Assembly: GCA_002633005.1 (NCBI GenBank)
Contig: NMRA01000401.1
Coordinates: 5,521 to 69,520, forward strand
Length of the DNA stretch: 64,000 nt
Source of the DNA: Phoronis australis
Lineage: Eukaryota; Phoronida; Phoronidae
Reading direction: 5' to 3'
Positions 11,777 to 23,399 of this stretch are shown here, one piece after another. The position numbers were made by a program, and so were the translations under genes. Below the pieces are notes generated by a model. The model was not told where the DNA came from. It was given only the letters and a program-made list of their open reading frames with translations, and did no database searches. Position 1 is the stretch's first letter. Every line of letters starts with the position of its first letter.

Positions 11777-14700
11777 GTATGTGTGTGCATTTATTTTCAG
11801 TTTGTTCTAAATTATGCTCATTTTCAGAACTTTTTGAAGAGTCTGGTTTAAATGTGATAGGTTGTCGTTTCCCTCAAGTTAACCAGCGTTCATATTTACT
11901 ATCATTTGACGTCAGGTTCGATCGCATGCGTGACGGCGGACCCCTATTTTGTGACATCACATGGCACACAGCAGGTAATCCCAGCTCAGACTCGCCGACA
12001 AGCTCCATCACCATTGCTAACAGCATGTTGAATTATTGTGGTCTGGAGACCATGTTACATATCACATGTTGCAACCAGACGAAGGCAGAAATCACAGCTC
12101 ACCTACAGCGAGCGGCCAACCACGGCATAAGGAACTTGCTGGCTCTGAGAGGAGGTAAGACTTGCCCTCTCATAGCTTTCTTACCAGGGCCACTGTGTTT
12201 CGTTTTTGATTTATTGTCATATGAATTGGTGCTGATTACCCTACACCTTCTGCCGAGAATGTATTACGCATTGTTAGGCAGAAGGTCTCTGTGGTCTAAA
12301 TATTATTTCCCAACCAACTGGAATTCTGAATGTAATTTCATAACAGTTAATAATTGAGAAGCCACGTTGCAGAATTCTTTGACATTACTGTCCCTTGTGC
12401 CACTGTGAAAGAATTATTTCTTTCTGATTACAGATCCCCCTGTTGGTGAAGAGTGGAAGCAAATGAAGGATGGATTCAACTATGCCACAGACCTAGTCAA
12501 GCACATTCGAGAAGAGTTTGGTGACTTCTTCTCCATCTGTGTTGCTGGTAAGAAGTCTTCAGTATTAAAGTGTTTGTATGCTCATTATTCAGTAATTAAT
12601 ATTGGAAGACCAAGTTGGCGTCACTTATAATAAAAACTTCTCGCCAAAACCTACACTGCAGTATGCTTTATCCACCCATGTATGGCGCTATATTCAGCTT
12701 GCAAGATGCCTTTGTCAGATTTTGGGTTCAAGTTTGAAGTAAAATACAAACTAGGATGAGGATGGATTTATTCCAGTCTCGAACACAATAGTTCTTACAG
12801 TCAAGATGGACTTGTCACTCTCTAATAGTCACGCTGTTTATACAACAGTGTGACTAACAGGCATTTTACTTAAAGTTATGGCAGTCCAAACTCATCACCA
12901 ACACTTGAAATCTAATTAAAGCTGTTATGAAACCTTCTATTATCGGAATCATTTAAAAGCTTTTAATTTATAGACCTCTTAACAGTGATCTCAAATTGTT
13001 CCTTAGTAAAACTAGTCGTGATTTCTGGACTTTGAAATGAATAGTTCGTTTTTGCTTGAGACCAGGCATGATCTCGGGCAATAACGAACAGTGAGTTCTT
13101 TGCAAGCTCATCCCACTCTTCTAACCTGATCAACTTAGGAAAAAGTTGAGAGCAATTTTATTTTGGTATGTGATCTAAATCAAGAGATCGAGTCTTTTAT
13201 GGTTTATTGCCACTTCAAGTTACAGTAACAGTACAAGGTTAGAGTGTATTGTTCATTAGTGTTTTACAAGACTAAAATGTCTGTTCATGTTTTGATGTAA
13301 TATCCCAACCTCTTCAGGCTATCCAACTGGTCATCCAGACTGTCCGACGTACGAGGAAGACTTGATTCACTTGAAGGAAAAGGTTGACGCTGGAGCAGAT
13401 TTCATCATCACTCAGCTATTCTTTGAAGCTGAGACCTTCCTCCAATACACTGAGGACTGTCGCAAGATTGGAATTACAGTTCCTATCCTACCTGGCATAT
13501 TGCCTATACAGGTAACATTATAACATACCTGCATTTTGTGAGATCTTTATTCTAGGCAACCGTATTTAACGTGAGCTCTGTTTTCTCAATGGTCTTGGGT
13601 ACATACAGTTAAAGCCTAAATTTTTCCGACAAAATGGCTCAGGAATTCGCCGGCATGACGACTTCGCCGTCAAAGTAGTCTCGTCTCATTAAGGGGAATT
13701 TGCTAAGGTGGCCGAGCCGTTCTGTAATTGGAATTTTGCAGCCCTAATAATCTTTACCTGTTGTTTTTGCTGTTAACAGCTAGGGTTGTCACGGTACTTC
13801 ATAACCTTAATGCATTTTATTACTTTTCATCACACCATGAGTTGTTGCTGGTATTAAGTATCTTTCTGCTTTTCCCGTGAAATGAAACGTCTTGTCTTTT
13901 AGGTGTTCATTTTTATCTGAGAATGACAAGTCTTCTCATCTTCAGTTTATTCTAATATCTTTCAGAGTTATGCCAGCCTACGAAATATCACAAAGTTGTC
14001 TAAGATGGAGGTCCCCAAGTCTATTTTAGACGACGTTTTGCCCATCAAAGACAACGATGAAGCAATCCGTGCCTATGGCATTCGGAAAGCCACCAAACTT
14101 TGCCAGGACTTGCTGGATAATGGCGTACCGGGTATACACATCTATACGCTTAATCGTGACGTTGCTGCCACGGCCATTTTGAAAAATTTGGGACTCTGGC
14201 AAGAGGAGATCCAGAGACCGTTGCCATGGAAAACAACTGCAAATCACTTGCGGGCGGCTGAAGATGTGAGGCCAATTTTCTGGTCGACACGACCGAAGAG
14301 CTACGTTCACCGCACGGAGAGCTGGGAAGAGTACCCCAACGGGCGGTGGGGCAACTCCTCCGCTGCTTCTTTTGGTGACTTGACAGATCATCATTGTTTC
14401 TACTTGGCCAGCAGCACTAGTAAAGCCAAACGGCAGAGCATGTGGGGAGAAGAGTTGACATGTGAACAGGATGTCTGGGATATGTTTTATTACTATGTTT
14501 CTGGAAAAGAGAATAAATCTGGGGTTAAGGTACGTGAGCCAGCTTTTGCACTAGAAGTCGGAAGTCTATTAACGACAAAAATCACCGATAGAACTATTAT
14601 GCCAGCAAAATTCTAGTCGCAGAATGGTGCAGGTTTCTTACAAACATTTTTAATTCCCTTTTTATTTGCGATCATGAAGGAAGGCTATTGTGATGGAGAA

Positions 14701-17700
14701 TTTGGCTTTTACCGAGCCATCATGACATTTTGTATGCATGCTTTTGGTGTGTGCTGTGCGTCATGAGTTAAAGTTCATGAATACAGCGTTCTATGGTGTA
14801 AGTTGGCTGTCTGAAGGAAAATTACAGGTGACCATTTTGTGCATGCGATTTTAATGCGACTTCTTGTTTAGAATGGTGAATAGATTGATGTAGTGTATAT
14901 GAAGTATGGCCGTATGTAAACTTTTATGTCCACGCAGCTCTAATTAGGTCAAGCCGAAATCACGAACTTTAAACTTGAACAAGTCAAGTTAACGCGCTGA
15001 ATCTTTCCGTTTGAAGCAATCAATGAATCCATTATGTCCATGATTGTTTACTGAAGATTTGGAAAAAGCCGAAATATCCCCTATATGGAAGCTCTTGCAT
15101 AAAGAAGGGTCGAAGAGATCTTTCTGGATCGATTTGTGTCATTCTTCTGTTGAAAATGCTGGCAATTTATCAATATTCTCTGAAAATTAAACCTGGAATT
15201 TCAAGTTGTTCTGTTGTCAACAGTCTATTCCATAATAGCCAAGACGTTGACAAAGCGAAACATCCTTCTCAAACATACGAAAAGTCCGCGTCTGAATGCA
15301 GGCTGCAAAGAACAAGCCTCATTACACTAAACAATTGTTAATGATAACACAATCAATGTTGTTTCATAATGTATGTCGACTATATTTCAGGTTACCGAAA
15401 CGCCTTGGAACTCTGACGACCTCGCACCAGAAACTAGCCTCATTACTGATAAACTAGCTCTGCTCAATAAACGTGGAGTCCTCACCATCAATTCACAGCC
15501 TAATGTGAATGCAGCACCATCTAGTGACAAAGTTGTGGGCTGGGGCCAACCTGGAGGCTATATATTTCAAAAGGTAAAAAAGAAGTCAAGAATTAGATCT
15601 GATGAAGTCGTTTTTTATTTTAAATTTTGATACACGCTGCATGGCTTTGCTGAAACATGAAAATTGGTTGACTTTTTTAACAAACAGCTCCGTCTTCTAG
15701 TTCTGCATTTGGTAAAACCACTTGTCGGAATGTTCATATTTAGAAATATAGAAATGCTTAGTTTAGAAATACAGCATGAAATCAGGCTAAGGCTAAAAGT
15801 CAGAAAATCTCCAACTTGAAGCTAAAGTTAACGCACAAAAAAACCAATGCATGACTATGGTCTTTTTGAGAAAGAGGTCCCAGACTCATCAAATTGTCCT
15901 CGCCACAGCAGGTCATTTAAAGCGTCAGCATGATCTCTAGGAATACCAAGCTTGTCTGTATTTCGAATATCACAAGCTGCTTCTCATCAGGATCAGGAAG
16001 ACATTTAGAGCAGTTTTACTGCGCCAAGTGGTCTAAATCAATATCTTTGTTTTTCCACCACTACGCAACAGCTTGTGATGACGGGCCGCTCCAAACCATT
16101 AATTCTAAACTGATGTTTGTGTTTACAGGCTTACCTAGAATTCTTCACAAGTAAAGACAAGGTGGACTTCCTGATAGAAGAATTACAAAAACACCCTCGA
16201 GTCAACTACCATATTGTGGATTTCACAGTAAGTTTGAAATGGGTACCTGTTCCATAGANTGGTTAATTCTCTGAACTACTCCTACACATGCACTCACTCG
16301 GATATGAGATCATACTCTAACAAAGGCTATTGTGATGGAGAATTTGGCTTTTACCGAGCCATCATGACAGTTTGTATGCATGCTTTTGGTGTGTGCTGTG
16401 CGTCATGAGTTTAAGTTCATGAATACAGCGTTCTATGCTGTAAGTTGGCTGTCTGAAGGAAAATTACAGGTGTTCATTTTGTGCTTGCGATTTTAGTGCG
16501 ACTTCTTGTTTAGAATGGTGAATAGATTGATGTAGTGTACATGAAGTATGGCCGTATGTAAACTTTAATGTCCACGCAGCTCTAATTAGGTCAAACTTTA
16601 AACTGTCTTGAACAAGTCAAGTTAATGCGCTGAATCTTTCCGTTTGAAGCAATCAATGAATCCATTTAGTCCATGATTGTTTACTGAAGATTTGGAAAAA
16701 GCCGAAATAGCCCTACATGGAACCTCTTGCATAAAGAAGGGTCGAAGAGATCTTTCTGGATCGATTTGTGTCATTCTTCTGTTGAAAATGCTGGCAATTT
16801 ATCAATATTCTCTGAAAATTAAACCTGGAATTTCAAGTTGTTCTGTTGTCAACAGCCTATTCCATAATAGCCAAGACGTTGACAAAGAGAAACATCCTTC
16901 TCAAACATACGAAAAGTCCGCGTCTGAATGCAGGCTGCAAAGAACAAGCCTCAGTACACTAAACAATTGTTAATGATAACACAATCAATGTTGTTTCATA
17001 GTGTATGTCGACTGTATATTTCAGGTTACTGAAACACCTTGGAACTCTGACGACCTGGCACCAGAAACTAGCCTCATTACTGATAAACTAGCTCTGCTTA
17101 ATAAGCGGGGAGTCCTGACCATCAATTCGCAGCCTAATGTGAATGCAGCGCCATCTAGTGACAAAGTTGTGGGTTGGGGCCAACCTGGAGGCTATATATT
17201 TCAAAAGGTAAAAAAGAAATCAAGAATTAGATCTGATGAAGTCATTTTTTATTTTAAATTTTGATACACGCTGCATGGCTTTGCTGAAACATGAAAATTG
17301 GTTGACTTTTTTAACAAACAGCTCCGTCTTCTCATTCTGCATTTGGTAAAACCAGTTGTCTGAATGATCATATTTAGAAATATAGAAATGCTTGGTTTAG
17401 AAATACAGCATGAAATCAGGCTAAGGCTAAAAGTCAGAAAATCTCCAACTTGAAACCAAAGTTAACGCACAAAAAAACCAATGCATGACTGTAGACTTTT
17501 TGAGAAAGAGGTCCCAGACTCATCAAATTGTCCTCGCCACAGCAGGTCATTTAAAGCGTCAGCATGATCTCTAGGAATAGCAAGCTTGTCTGTATTTCCA
17601 ATATCACAAGTTGCTTCTCATCAGGATCAGGAAGACATGGAGATCAGTTTTTCTGCGCCAAGTGGTCTAAATCAATATCTTTGTTTTTCCACCACTACGC

Positions 17701-20700
17701 AACAGCTTGTGATGACGGGCCGCTCCAAACCATTAATTCTAAACTGATGTTTGTGTTTACAGGCTTACCTAGAATTCTTCACAAGTAAAGACAAGGTGGA
17801 CTTCCTGATAGAAGAATTACAAAAACACCCTCGAGTCAACTACCATATTGTGGATTTCACAGTAAGTTTGAAATGGGTACCTGTTCCATAGATGTAATAC
17901 ACTCGGGTAAATGCAAGATCACTCAAGCACGTGATCTCACTAGTGTTACGAGATGCTTACATCTGTGGAACTCCTCAACAGGGAAGAGTAGTAGATAGTT
18001 TTATGCTTCATGGCGTTGAAACACTAGTGGTTGTATTTCATTAAGAAAATCATGCACCCGTAGTCCCCACCCCAGGACCTTCAAATTTGGGGACCAGCAT
18101 TAGTAGCAAACTGAGAAATGTATGATTTAAATGTACCTATTTTCATGTCAATGCAAAACCCAGCCATTAAGTCTAGCAATACACTACCCTTTAACTCTGT
18201 TAATAAGGTCTGAACATTGCTATTCATCACGTAATTCACCCATTTAAATGGGAGATATTGCAAGCCATTGCAAATATGAGGTGGAAGAGGTGACCTGGTT
18301 GAGTGTTTTGGTTTTGTTGTGGAAAAACGTTTTTCATGTTATGAAAGTGAGCGCCATCTAGGGATTCAAAAATAGGGTGTCCCAAGCCAGGTTACAGTTT
18401 GCTGTGATACTGCGGAGACATAGGTCTGGACAGGCAGTTGACCTGCTTACTATAGCTAGGCGTCCAAATGCTGCGCAAGGTGTCCAATTGCTGAATAGGA
18501 TGACCTGGTTAGGATGTCTTAAATTTGAGTCTGGACGCTCTCTGAATGAAAACCTGGCATCAGTGTGTACCGCTTCAACATTTTGCACCCATGGGTACGC
18601 ATGTGCTGTCAATTTTTGCACTCGTTGGCACTTCATGTCCATCGTAATGGAATGTACTATTGTTGGAATACTTAGAACCCTGAAGTATTGTGTACCATAA
18701 AGACATAGTGATATAGAAAATTCAATAGCCGTAATAAGCCAGTGAGTATTCGCTGTATGACAGCTTATTAATTTCTTGTAGGGTAGGTGTGACTATACAA
18801 ACTGTGATGAGTTAGAACCCATTGCGGTCACGTGGGGAGTCTTCCCTGGCAAAGAGATCGTACAACCCACAGTCGTCGATCCTGAAGCATTCAAGATTTG
18901 GAAGGTATTTTCATTGCTTACAGTCTCTTTTCTCTTGATTTTTGTTGTATGGTTGTGTTGCTTAAAGTACACAGCGATGTGAAAACATTCTCCAAATACT
19001 TCCTGACTTGGGGATACAAAAATTTTGAAAAATCTTTTCCTCTTAGTCGTAAACAATTGTTGGAAACATGATCGACCAACACTTCAAATGGTTCCGGGGC
19101 ATTTTCAAGAAAGTCTTGATGATGAAGTTAGTTATTGATGATTTTTGATCAAAGGATTATTTGGTAGAATCTTGTCAAGTTTGCCTTTAAGCAGCACACA
19201 CTTCTTCTTATGTCACAATTTTGTTTCGTCAAGAGATTTTCATGGCTAGGAGAAGGTCTATGCAAAAGTAATTCATGGATCATTTTTTAATTTGTTCAGT
19301 TTCGATTCTGAATTGATAAAAAATCTATGATGTTTGTCTTCATAGTTTGTTTTGTGCGTTTCATTTTTGGTTCTTCTCATAGCTAAGTAAAATCTCACGA
19401 CATTCATATGATTATTTGTCCTTGAACATCCAAATAGTATGATCGAGCATTTTTGCACTTCAGTTCAAGGTCATTCTTTCGCATATTTTTTTTAATTCTC
19501 ATGATAATGTTTCCAAGGTACATCAAAACTCATTGACAAAAAACAATTCCAAGAAAATTTCAAAATTTTTGTGAATCAACGTGACCTTGAATTTCATGTG
19601 CTGTGTCCATTTCACGTGCTGTGTCCATTTGTCGTATTGAAAAGTTTGCTTACTTATTATTAAGCTGGCGCAGATCTTGAATTTCGGCTGGTGGGGGGGG
19701 AGCGGCAGTGAACAAACGGAGGGGGTGCTTGAGATTCCTTATTACATCAATGTGACAATGACTAGTAATTTTAAATCTCTGCAACCCCCCTCTGGATCTG
19801 AATCTGCCTCTTTAATTTGTCGCATGAGCTTACAGTGTGTTAATGGACATAGAAGCATTTGGCTATTTTGTGGACAACTGGTTCTGTGGCTTGTAATTTG
19901 ATCACGAGTGACAGCGGTAGCGACACAAGACATCAGGAAAGCACAGAGTAGTAGTCACATTGTACCATCTCTTTGCTCCTATGGCTGTCCAATAGAGGGA
20001 GCTATTAGACTTCATGAAATGCAACTAAACTATGCCTGTATTTGCCTTGGTACTTTTCATAACTTTAAAAATGGGTTTATTTGTCGCCAACATCGAGAAC
20101 TTTTTCCGTGGGAGCAGATGACTATGGTGGGCCAACTGTCCAATGTGATGAATCTCTGATTTCCGGCAAGAGTCTTTCATTGGTTCAAACAGAGCAAACA
20201 CTCCCACGTATTGGGAAGATGCGTTTTCAGTTTCTGAAGTGGACTGTTGCCTCGTTTGTGATCCACTTGATGAAGTGTTGAGCTCTGCTGTCATTTGTGT
20301 CTTCACATGATTTGGATGTGATTTGGAAACTACGGCTTATTCATATTTTGCAGCAGGAATTAGTGAATGAAACACAGCACATTTGCTCAGAGGGCTTTGT
20401 GTTGTGTTGTGTTGTTGGCTGCATTGCTCTTTGACTGCCAAAACATGAATTCTCTGGCATGGTATACTACTTTTTAATGAAGGTATTGATAATGCATGCA
20501 CTCTGCCTGCATACAATAGATACAAATACAAAATACCTGCTGGTTTGATTATCAGAGTGTTAGCTGTACCTTTGTTATGGTATTTCATAACTCCCTACTT
20601 CCTGCTGGCCGCTGATGTGTATGTTGTCACTTAACCTTTTTGCACTAACTCTGTTTATCGTTAGCGTTGGGGACGGATACCAACATCCCAGAATGCCTCA

Positions 20701-22588
20701 CTCTCACTAGGTGGCAGTAATGACAACTGGGTACCGCTGAGGTATTCGCAGATAACACCATGTTCTATTTGTTAGCTTGACACACAGCACTATGTTGCTG
20801 GTGAGGTCTTGTGCTGCCTTAAAACAATGTCCACATTGCATGGTAAAACCTGCGATCAGTCTGTTTTATAATTTGGCATGTTGCCATTTTTGGACGAATT
20901 GTACGTTTTTGCGGCTTCTAGTGGCCATTTTATGATACAAATAAATAACCCTAAAACCACACCATTTGTGATACATGCGTGGGCGCATTTCAATGCTCCG
21001 CGTTGCTCTTGTTATCAAAATGAGTTTCTGAAGAAAATCAATGTTTTTGATTCTCAGGCTAATGTGGACTTGTTTTAAAGCATGAATCTGTTATCCAAAT
21101 AAATGCTGTTATCAAAGATTCTAAGGATTCCTTTCAGTCCTTGGTATCTCACAACTATGCGGTATTGCGAGTTTTGATGAATCATTTGCAGCATGTAAAA
21201 ATGTTGTCCGTACATATATGTGACTGCAGCAGTTCCTTCCTCATGGCATGTAGTCGCACAAGGGAATTTCATGACTTGGTGCAAACTAGGCAAAACTTTT
21301 TCAGTCATAAAACGAAATTTATAGACCTTTCAGTCAGTATGCCGAATTCAACTGAATGGATAAATTGCGTATTGTTAAGACGTAATTGTTTAAGTGAAAC
21401 AAACTGGTTCATGCACTTCCCCATGTGACGTATCATAAAACTTAATGATCCGTTGTAACCCGTCTTCGTCAGGGTCGTAAGTCTAGTCTTACCTGAGATG
21501 GTTGAAACATGGAATTTAATTCATATGTAGATCATTACCACGGGCAAGTTATTAATCTCACGCCGGTTGAAACATTTTGCTTATGCTAGAAACATAGCAT
21601 CCCATTCGCACTAATACACCTGTGGCCATCTTGGCTACGACTGGACGTCCGACCTTTGATAATGCGGGCCCCTAACTTTTATGTTATAGTATACTCTTGA
21701 GGCATGAACTTTGGGTACAGGGGACTGCTGTCGACACATAATTCACAAGCCTGTTGTACAAAAAGTTTCATATTGTTTCTTCCTTGGCCTTGTGGTTATT
21801 TCCTCACGTTGATCCCACGACACGGTTTTGGGTGAATTTTTTCATCTCCGCAGTGTCAAAAGTCTTCAAACAAAAATTTAATATTGAATGTCTGCTTGAG
21901 AATTATGGAGATAGAATTGTATCTCTAAGCATTTCATCAAAATTCGCAATATTGAATTGATGATTATAAGGCCAATTATTCGAACTCGGTCAATGCCGGT
22001 AATCAGTTCCTTCTTCGAGTCCTTGAGTGTTCAAGATAAGCTTGCCCCATTAGTTTTCTTTTATATACTACCGTTTGCTAACAGATGAACAATTCTCACT
22101 AGAAGTCATTTTGAACTAAAGTATCCATCTACTAGATCTTTAGGTGACAATGTTTTAGTTGAATGCATTTGATAAGATATACCAATTTAATCTTTCTGTA
22201 ATTTTGTCGTTGATTCTTTTCTTATTAATTCAATGGAGTCGCCCAATTATCATTTTTTCCCATTTGCGCACTCATGACTCGTAGTTATGTAAGGACATCA
22301 CTCACCCGGTTTTCTGTATTTTAGGACGAGGCGTTCCAACTGTGGATAGAAACATGGGCTAAGTTGTACCCCGAGGGATCCAAGTCGAGTGATGTCATCC
22401 ACGACATCCACGACAACTACTACTTAGTGAACTTGGTGGATAACGACTTCCCGCTCGAGTGCTGTCTGTGGGATGTGGTAGAGAACACATTGAAGGTGTA
22501 CGAATCCAAGATGGCTGCCACACAATGTAATGGCTCTCACAAAGAGGAAGAGACTGGGCGTGAGTGTTTACAGCTCTGTTATTTGTGA
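11562..22588 (+). CDS. MTHFR: Methylenetetrahydrofolate reductase, nine coding exons (exons 6 and 7 duplicated)
   Basis: MTHFR is a cytosolic FAD enzyme that reduces 5,10-methylene-THF to 5-methyl-THF, the methyl donor for methionine synthesis. Coding exons are 11562-11776, 11916-12154, 12434-12547, 13318-13511, 13966-14529, 15391-15573, 16129-16227, 18782-18904 and 22325-22588; all junctions are GT-AG and all phases agree. The spliced product is 664 residues, against about 656 for the human enzyme. It has a Ser-rich N-terminal tail, a catalytic TIM barrel starting at [11 protein letters not shown] (catalytic Glu in SLEFFPP), the [16 protein letters not shown] segment, and the C-terminal S-adenosylmethionine-responsive regulatory domain from about residue 340 ([12 protein letters not shown] through NLVDNDFPL). 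Second copies of exons 6 and 7 lie at 17025-17207 and 17763-17861. Using both copies would keep the frame and add 94 residues. An AG acceptor just before the start codon suggests a non-coding upstream exon that I could not locate. Confidence 0.95.
11916..12154 (+). CDS. MTHFR: MTHFR exon 2
   Basis: The exon starts in phase 2 ([11 protein letters not shown]) and ends in phase 1 after LLALRG. It carries the barrel segments [13 protein letters not shown] and [16 protein letters not shown], which are close to human MTHFR. The AG acceptor is at 11914-11915 and the donor is GTAAGA. Confidence 0.93.
12434..12547 (+). CDS. MTHFR: MTHFR exon 3
   Basis: Encodes [20 protein letters not shown] and the following [19 protein letters not shown]. 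It has an AG acceptor and a GTAAGA donor, phase 1 at both ends, and continues the TIM barrel. Confidence 0.93.
13318..13511 (+). CDS. MTHFR: MTHFR exon 4
   Basis: Encodes [20 protein letters not shown] and [18 protein letters not shown], ending ILPGILPIQ in phase 0. This part includes the segment that contains the well-known human Ala222 variant site; the surrounding AGADF is conserved here. Confidence 0.93.
13966..14529 (+). CDS. MTHFR: MTHFR exon 5, long exon bridging catalytic and regulatory domains
   Basis: A 564-bp exon of 188 codons, phase 0 at both ends. It runs from [17 protein letters not shown] through [11 protein letters not shown], the linker RRPLPW-like segment ([14 protein letters not shown]), [15 protein letters not shown] and [15 protein letters not shown] to [10 protein letters not shown]. 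It therefore covers the end of the barrel, the linker and the first part of the SAM-binding regulatory domain. The open frame runs on past the GTACGT donor at 14530 to 14616, but that extension has no MTHFR similarity and is intronic. Confidence 0.95.
15391..15573 (+). CDS. MTHFR: MTHFR exon 6, copy A
   Basis: A 61-codon exon, phase 0 on both sides, after TATATTTCAG and before GTAAAA. It encodes [18 protein letters not shown], then [16 protein letters not shown] and [13 protein letters not shown] of the regulatory domain. Its protein is identical to copy B at 17025-17207, with ten third-position differences in the DNA. Confidence 0.93.
16129..16227 (+). CDS. MTHFR: MTHFR exon 7, copy A
   Basis: A 33-codon exon, phase 0 on both sides, encoding [19 protein letters not shown] and then [10 protein letters not shown] of the regulatory domain. 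The donor is GTAAGT. It is identical in DNA to copy B at 17763-17861. Confidence 0.93.
17025..17207 (+). CDS. MTHFR: MTHFR exon 6, copy B (duplicate)
   Basis: Same 61 codons as copy A, with intact AG and GT sites and ten synonymous differences. Whether it is used together with copy A, instead of it, or is only a second allele placed in tandem by the assembly cannot be told from sequence alone. Confidence 0.8.
17763..17861 (+). CDS. MTHFR: MTHFR exon 7, copy B (duplicate)
   Basis: Identical to exon 7 copy A over all 99 bases, with intact splice sites. The next intron continues without an N into exon 8, so this copy is the one physically contiguous with the rest of the gene. Confidence 0.8.
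18782..18904 (+). CDS. MTHFR: MTHFR exon 8
   Basis: A 41-codon exon in phase 0. It starts [20 protein letters not shown] and continues [21 protein letters not shown], matching the human ITNAPELQPNAVTWGIFPG region. The acceptor is TTCTTGTAG and the donor GTATTT. Confidence 0.94.
19596..19630. repeat. Short tandem duplication in an MTHFR intron
   Basis: CATGTGCTGTGTCCATTT is followed directly by CACGTGCTGTGTCCATTT. Confidence 0.8.
20690..21025. repeat. Repeat unit related to the 60-kb array
   Basis: CTTCTAGTGGCCATTTTATG and GCATTTCAATGCTCCGCGTT closely match the block at 60885-60985. It lies in the last MTHFR intron. Confidence 0.6.
22325..22588 (+). CDS. MTHFR: MTHFR exon 9, terminal coding exon with stop
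   Basis: Encodes [20 protein letters not shown], then [20 protein letters not shown] and [20 protein letters not shown], with a stop at 22586-22588. The C-terminal tail is not conserved. A consensus GTGAGT donor sits inside it at 22560, so a spliced alternative end is possible. The preceding intron is 3.4 kb. Confidence 0.92.
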   Translation, partial: DEAFQLWIETWAKLYPEGSKSSDVIHDIHDNYYLVNLVDNDFPLECCLWDVVENTLKVYESKMAATQCNGSHKEEETGRECLQLCYL

Positions 22589-22895
22589 CCATTACAAAAT
22601 TATATAATTAGGGCTGTTCCAGCAAAATCTGTATGGGAGGGGGGGAAGGCACTTTTATTTCGTACCCACCGCCCATATTTTTCATTTATTTCTCCAACCC
22701 ATGACCCATAATTTTTTAATTATTTTTAATAGGTTAAAATATAAAATCCAACACTTGCAAACAAATTGCCTCCAGGAGGACCTGTTAAGAACTTAGATGA
22801 TTGACATACAAGAACTAGTTGTCTTGTCCAATATTGTCAAAAACTAAAGTAGCCTGTGAGCAATACTTTTGGCAGCCACCAGGTGTCTCTGTTCA

Positions 22896-23053
22896 NCCCG
22901 CTCGAGTGTTGTCTGTGGGATGTGGTAGAGAACACATTGAAGGTGTACGAATCCAAGATGGCTGCCACACAATGTAATGGCTCTCACAAAGAGGAAGAGA
23001 CTGGGCGTGAGTGTTTACAGCTCTGTTATTTGTGACCATTACAAAATTATATA
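22896..23053 (+). repeat. MTHFR: Partial second copy of MTHFR exon 9 and its 3' flank
   Basis: Immediately after an N at 22895 the sequence repeats the end of exon 9 (from about 22450), the stop codon and about 20 bp beyond it, then diverges. It lacks the start of the exon and its acceptor, so it cannot be a full exon. The position after an N suggests a contig join or an alternative allele. Confidence 0.85.
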
Positions 23054-23112
23054 ATAATACATTAAACTTCACCATTTTTGAAATGGGATGTCCCATGTTA
23101 AAAATTGTATTA

Positions 23113-23240
23113 CAAAGGCGGATCCAGGATTTTTTAAAAAAGGGGGTCAAAGTCAACAATTTGAAAGTGCTATATTTGGTGTCACTAAAATCAAGGGAAA
23201 AGGAGGGATCCGGAACCCATACCCCCCACCCGGGGGGCCC
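23113..23240. mobile_element. hAT-type MITE-like left end
   Basis: GGCGGATCCAGGATTTTTTA matches the left terminus of the family. The rest differs and no right end is seen. It lies just after the partial MTHFR exon copy. Confidence 0.4.
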
Positions 23241-23399
23241 ATATTTCTTTGTCTTGTGCTGGTCCGCATTGCTTTGTTGTCACATTATTTCTACTTTAAA
23301 GTCAAACTTACAAGTAAAGGACCCAACTGCTGGGTCATTTCATGAAAGGTGGCTTTTAAATCTTAAAGAACTTAAGACAAAAATTTGGTCTTGCGCTTC

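Larger units (their letters stand above)
14681..16258 (+). repeat. Tandem duplication in MTHFR, copy A
   Basis: Copy A of a segment of about 1.57 kb containing exons 6 and 7 with their flanking introns. It begins at AAGGCTATTGTGATGGAG and ends at CTGTTCCATAGA, directly before a single N at 16259. Copy B is 16323-17892. They differ by scattered substitutions and short indels. Confidence 0.95.
16323..17892 (+). repeat. Tandem duplication in MTHFR, copy B
   Basis: Second copy of the exon 6-7 segment. It starts and ends at the same bases as copy A. A 64-bp stretch unrelated to either copy, led by an N, separates the two. Confidence 0.95.

Noticed and set aside
14530-14616. Extension of MTHFR exon 5 to the stop at 14616
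   Set aside because: A GTACGT donor at 14530 falls exactly where similarity to MTHFR ends, and exon 6 continues the protein in phase.
15930-16154. Open frames leading into exon 7 in both duplicate copies
   Set aside because: They run through a pyrimidine-rich intron end and the acceptor in another frame; no MTHFR similarity precedes the AG.
18358-18700. Open frames on both strands in the intron before MTHFR exon 8
   Set aside because: No similarity to any protein I know, and the flanking MTHFR exons splice in phase without them.
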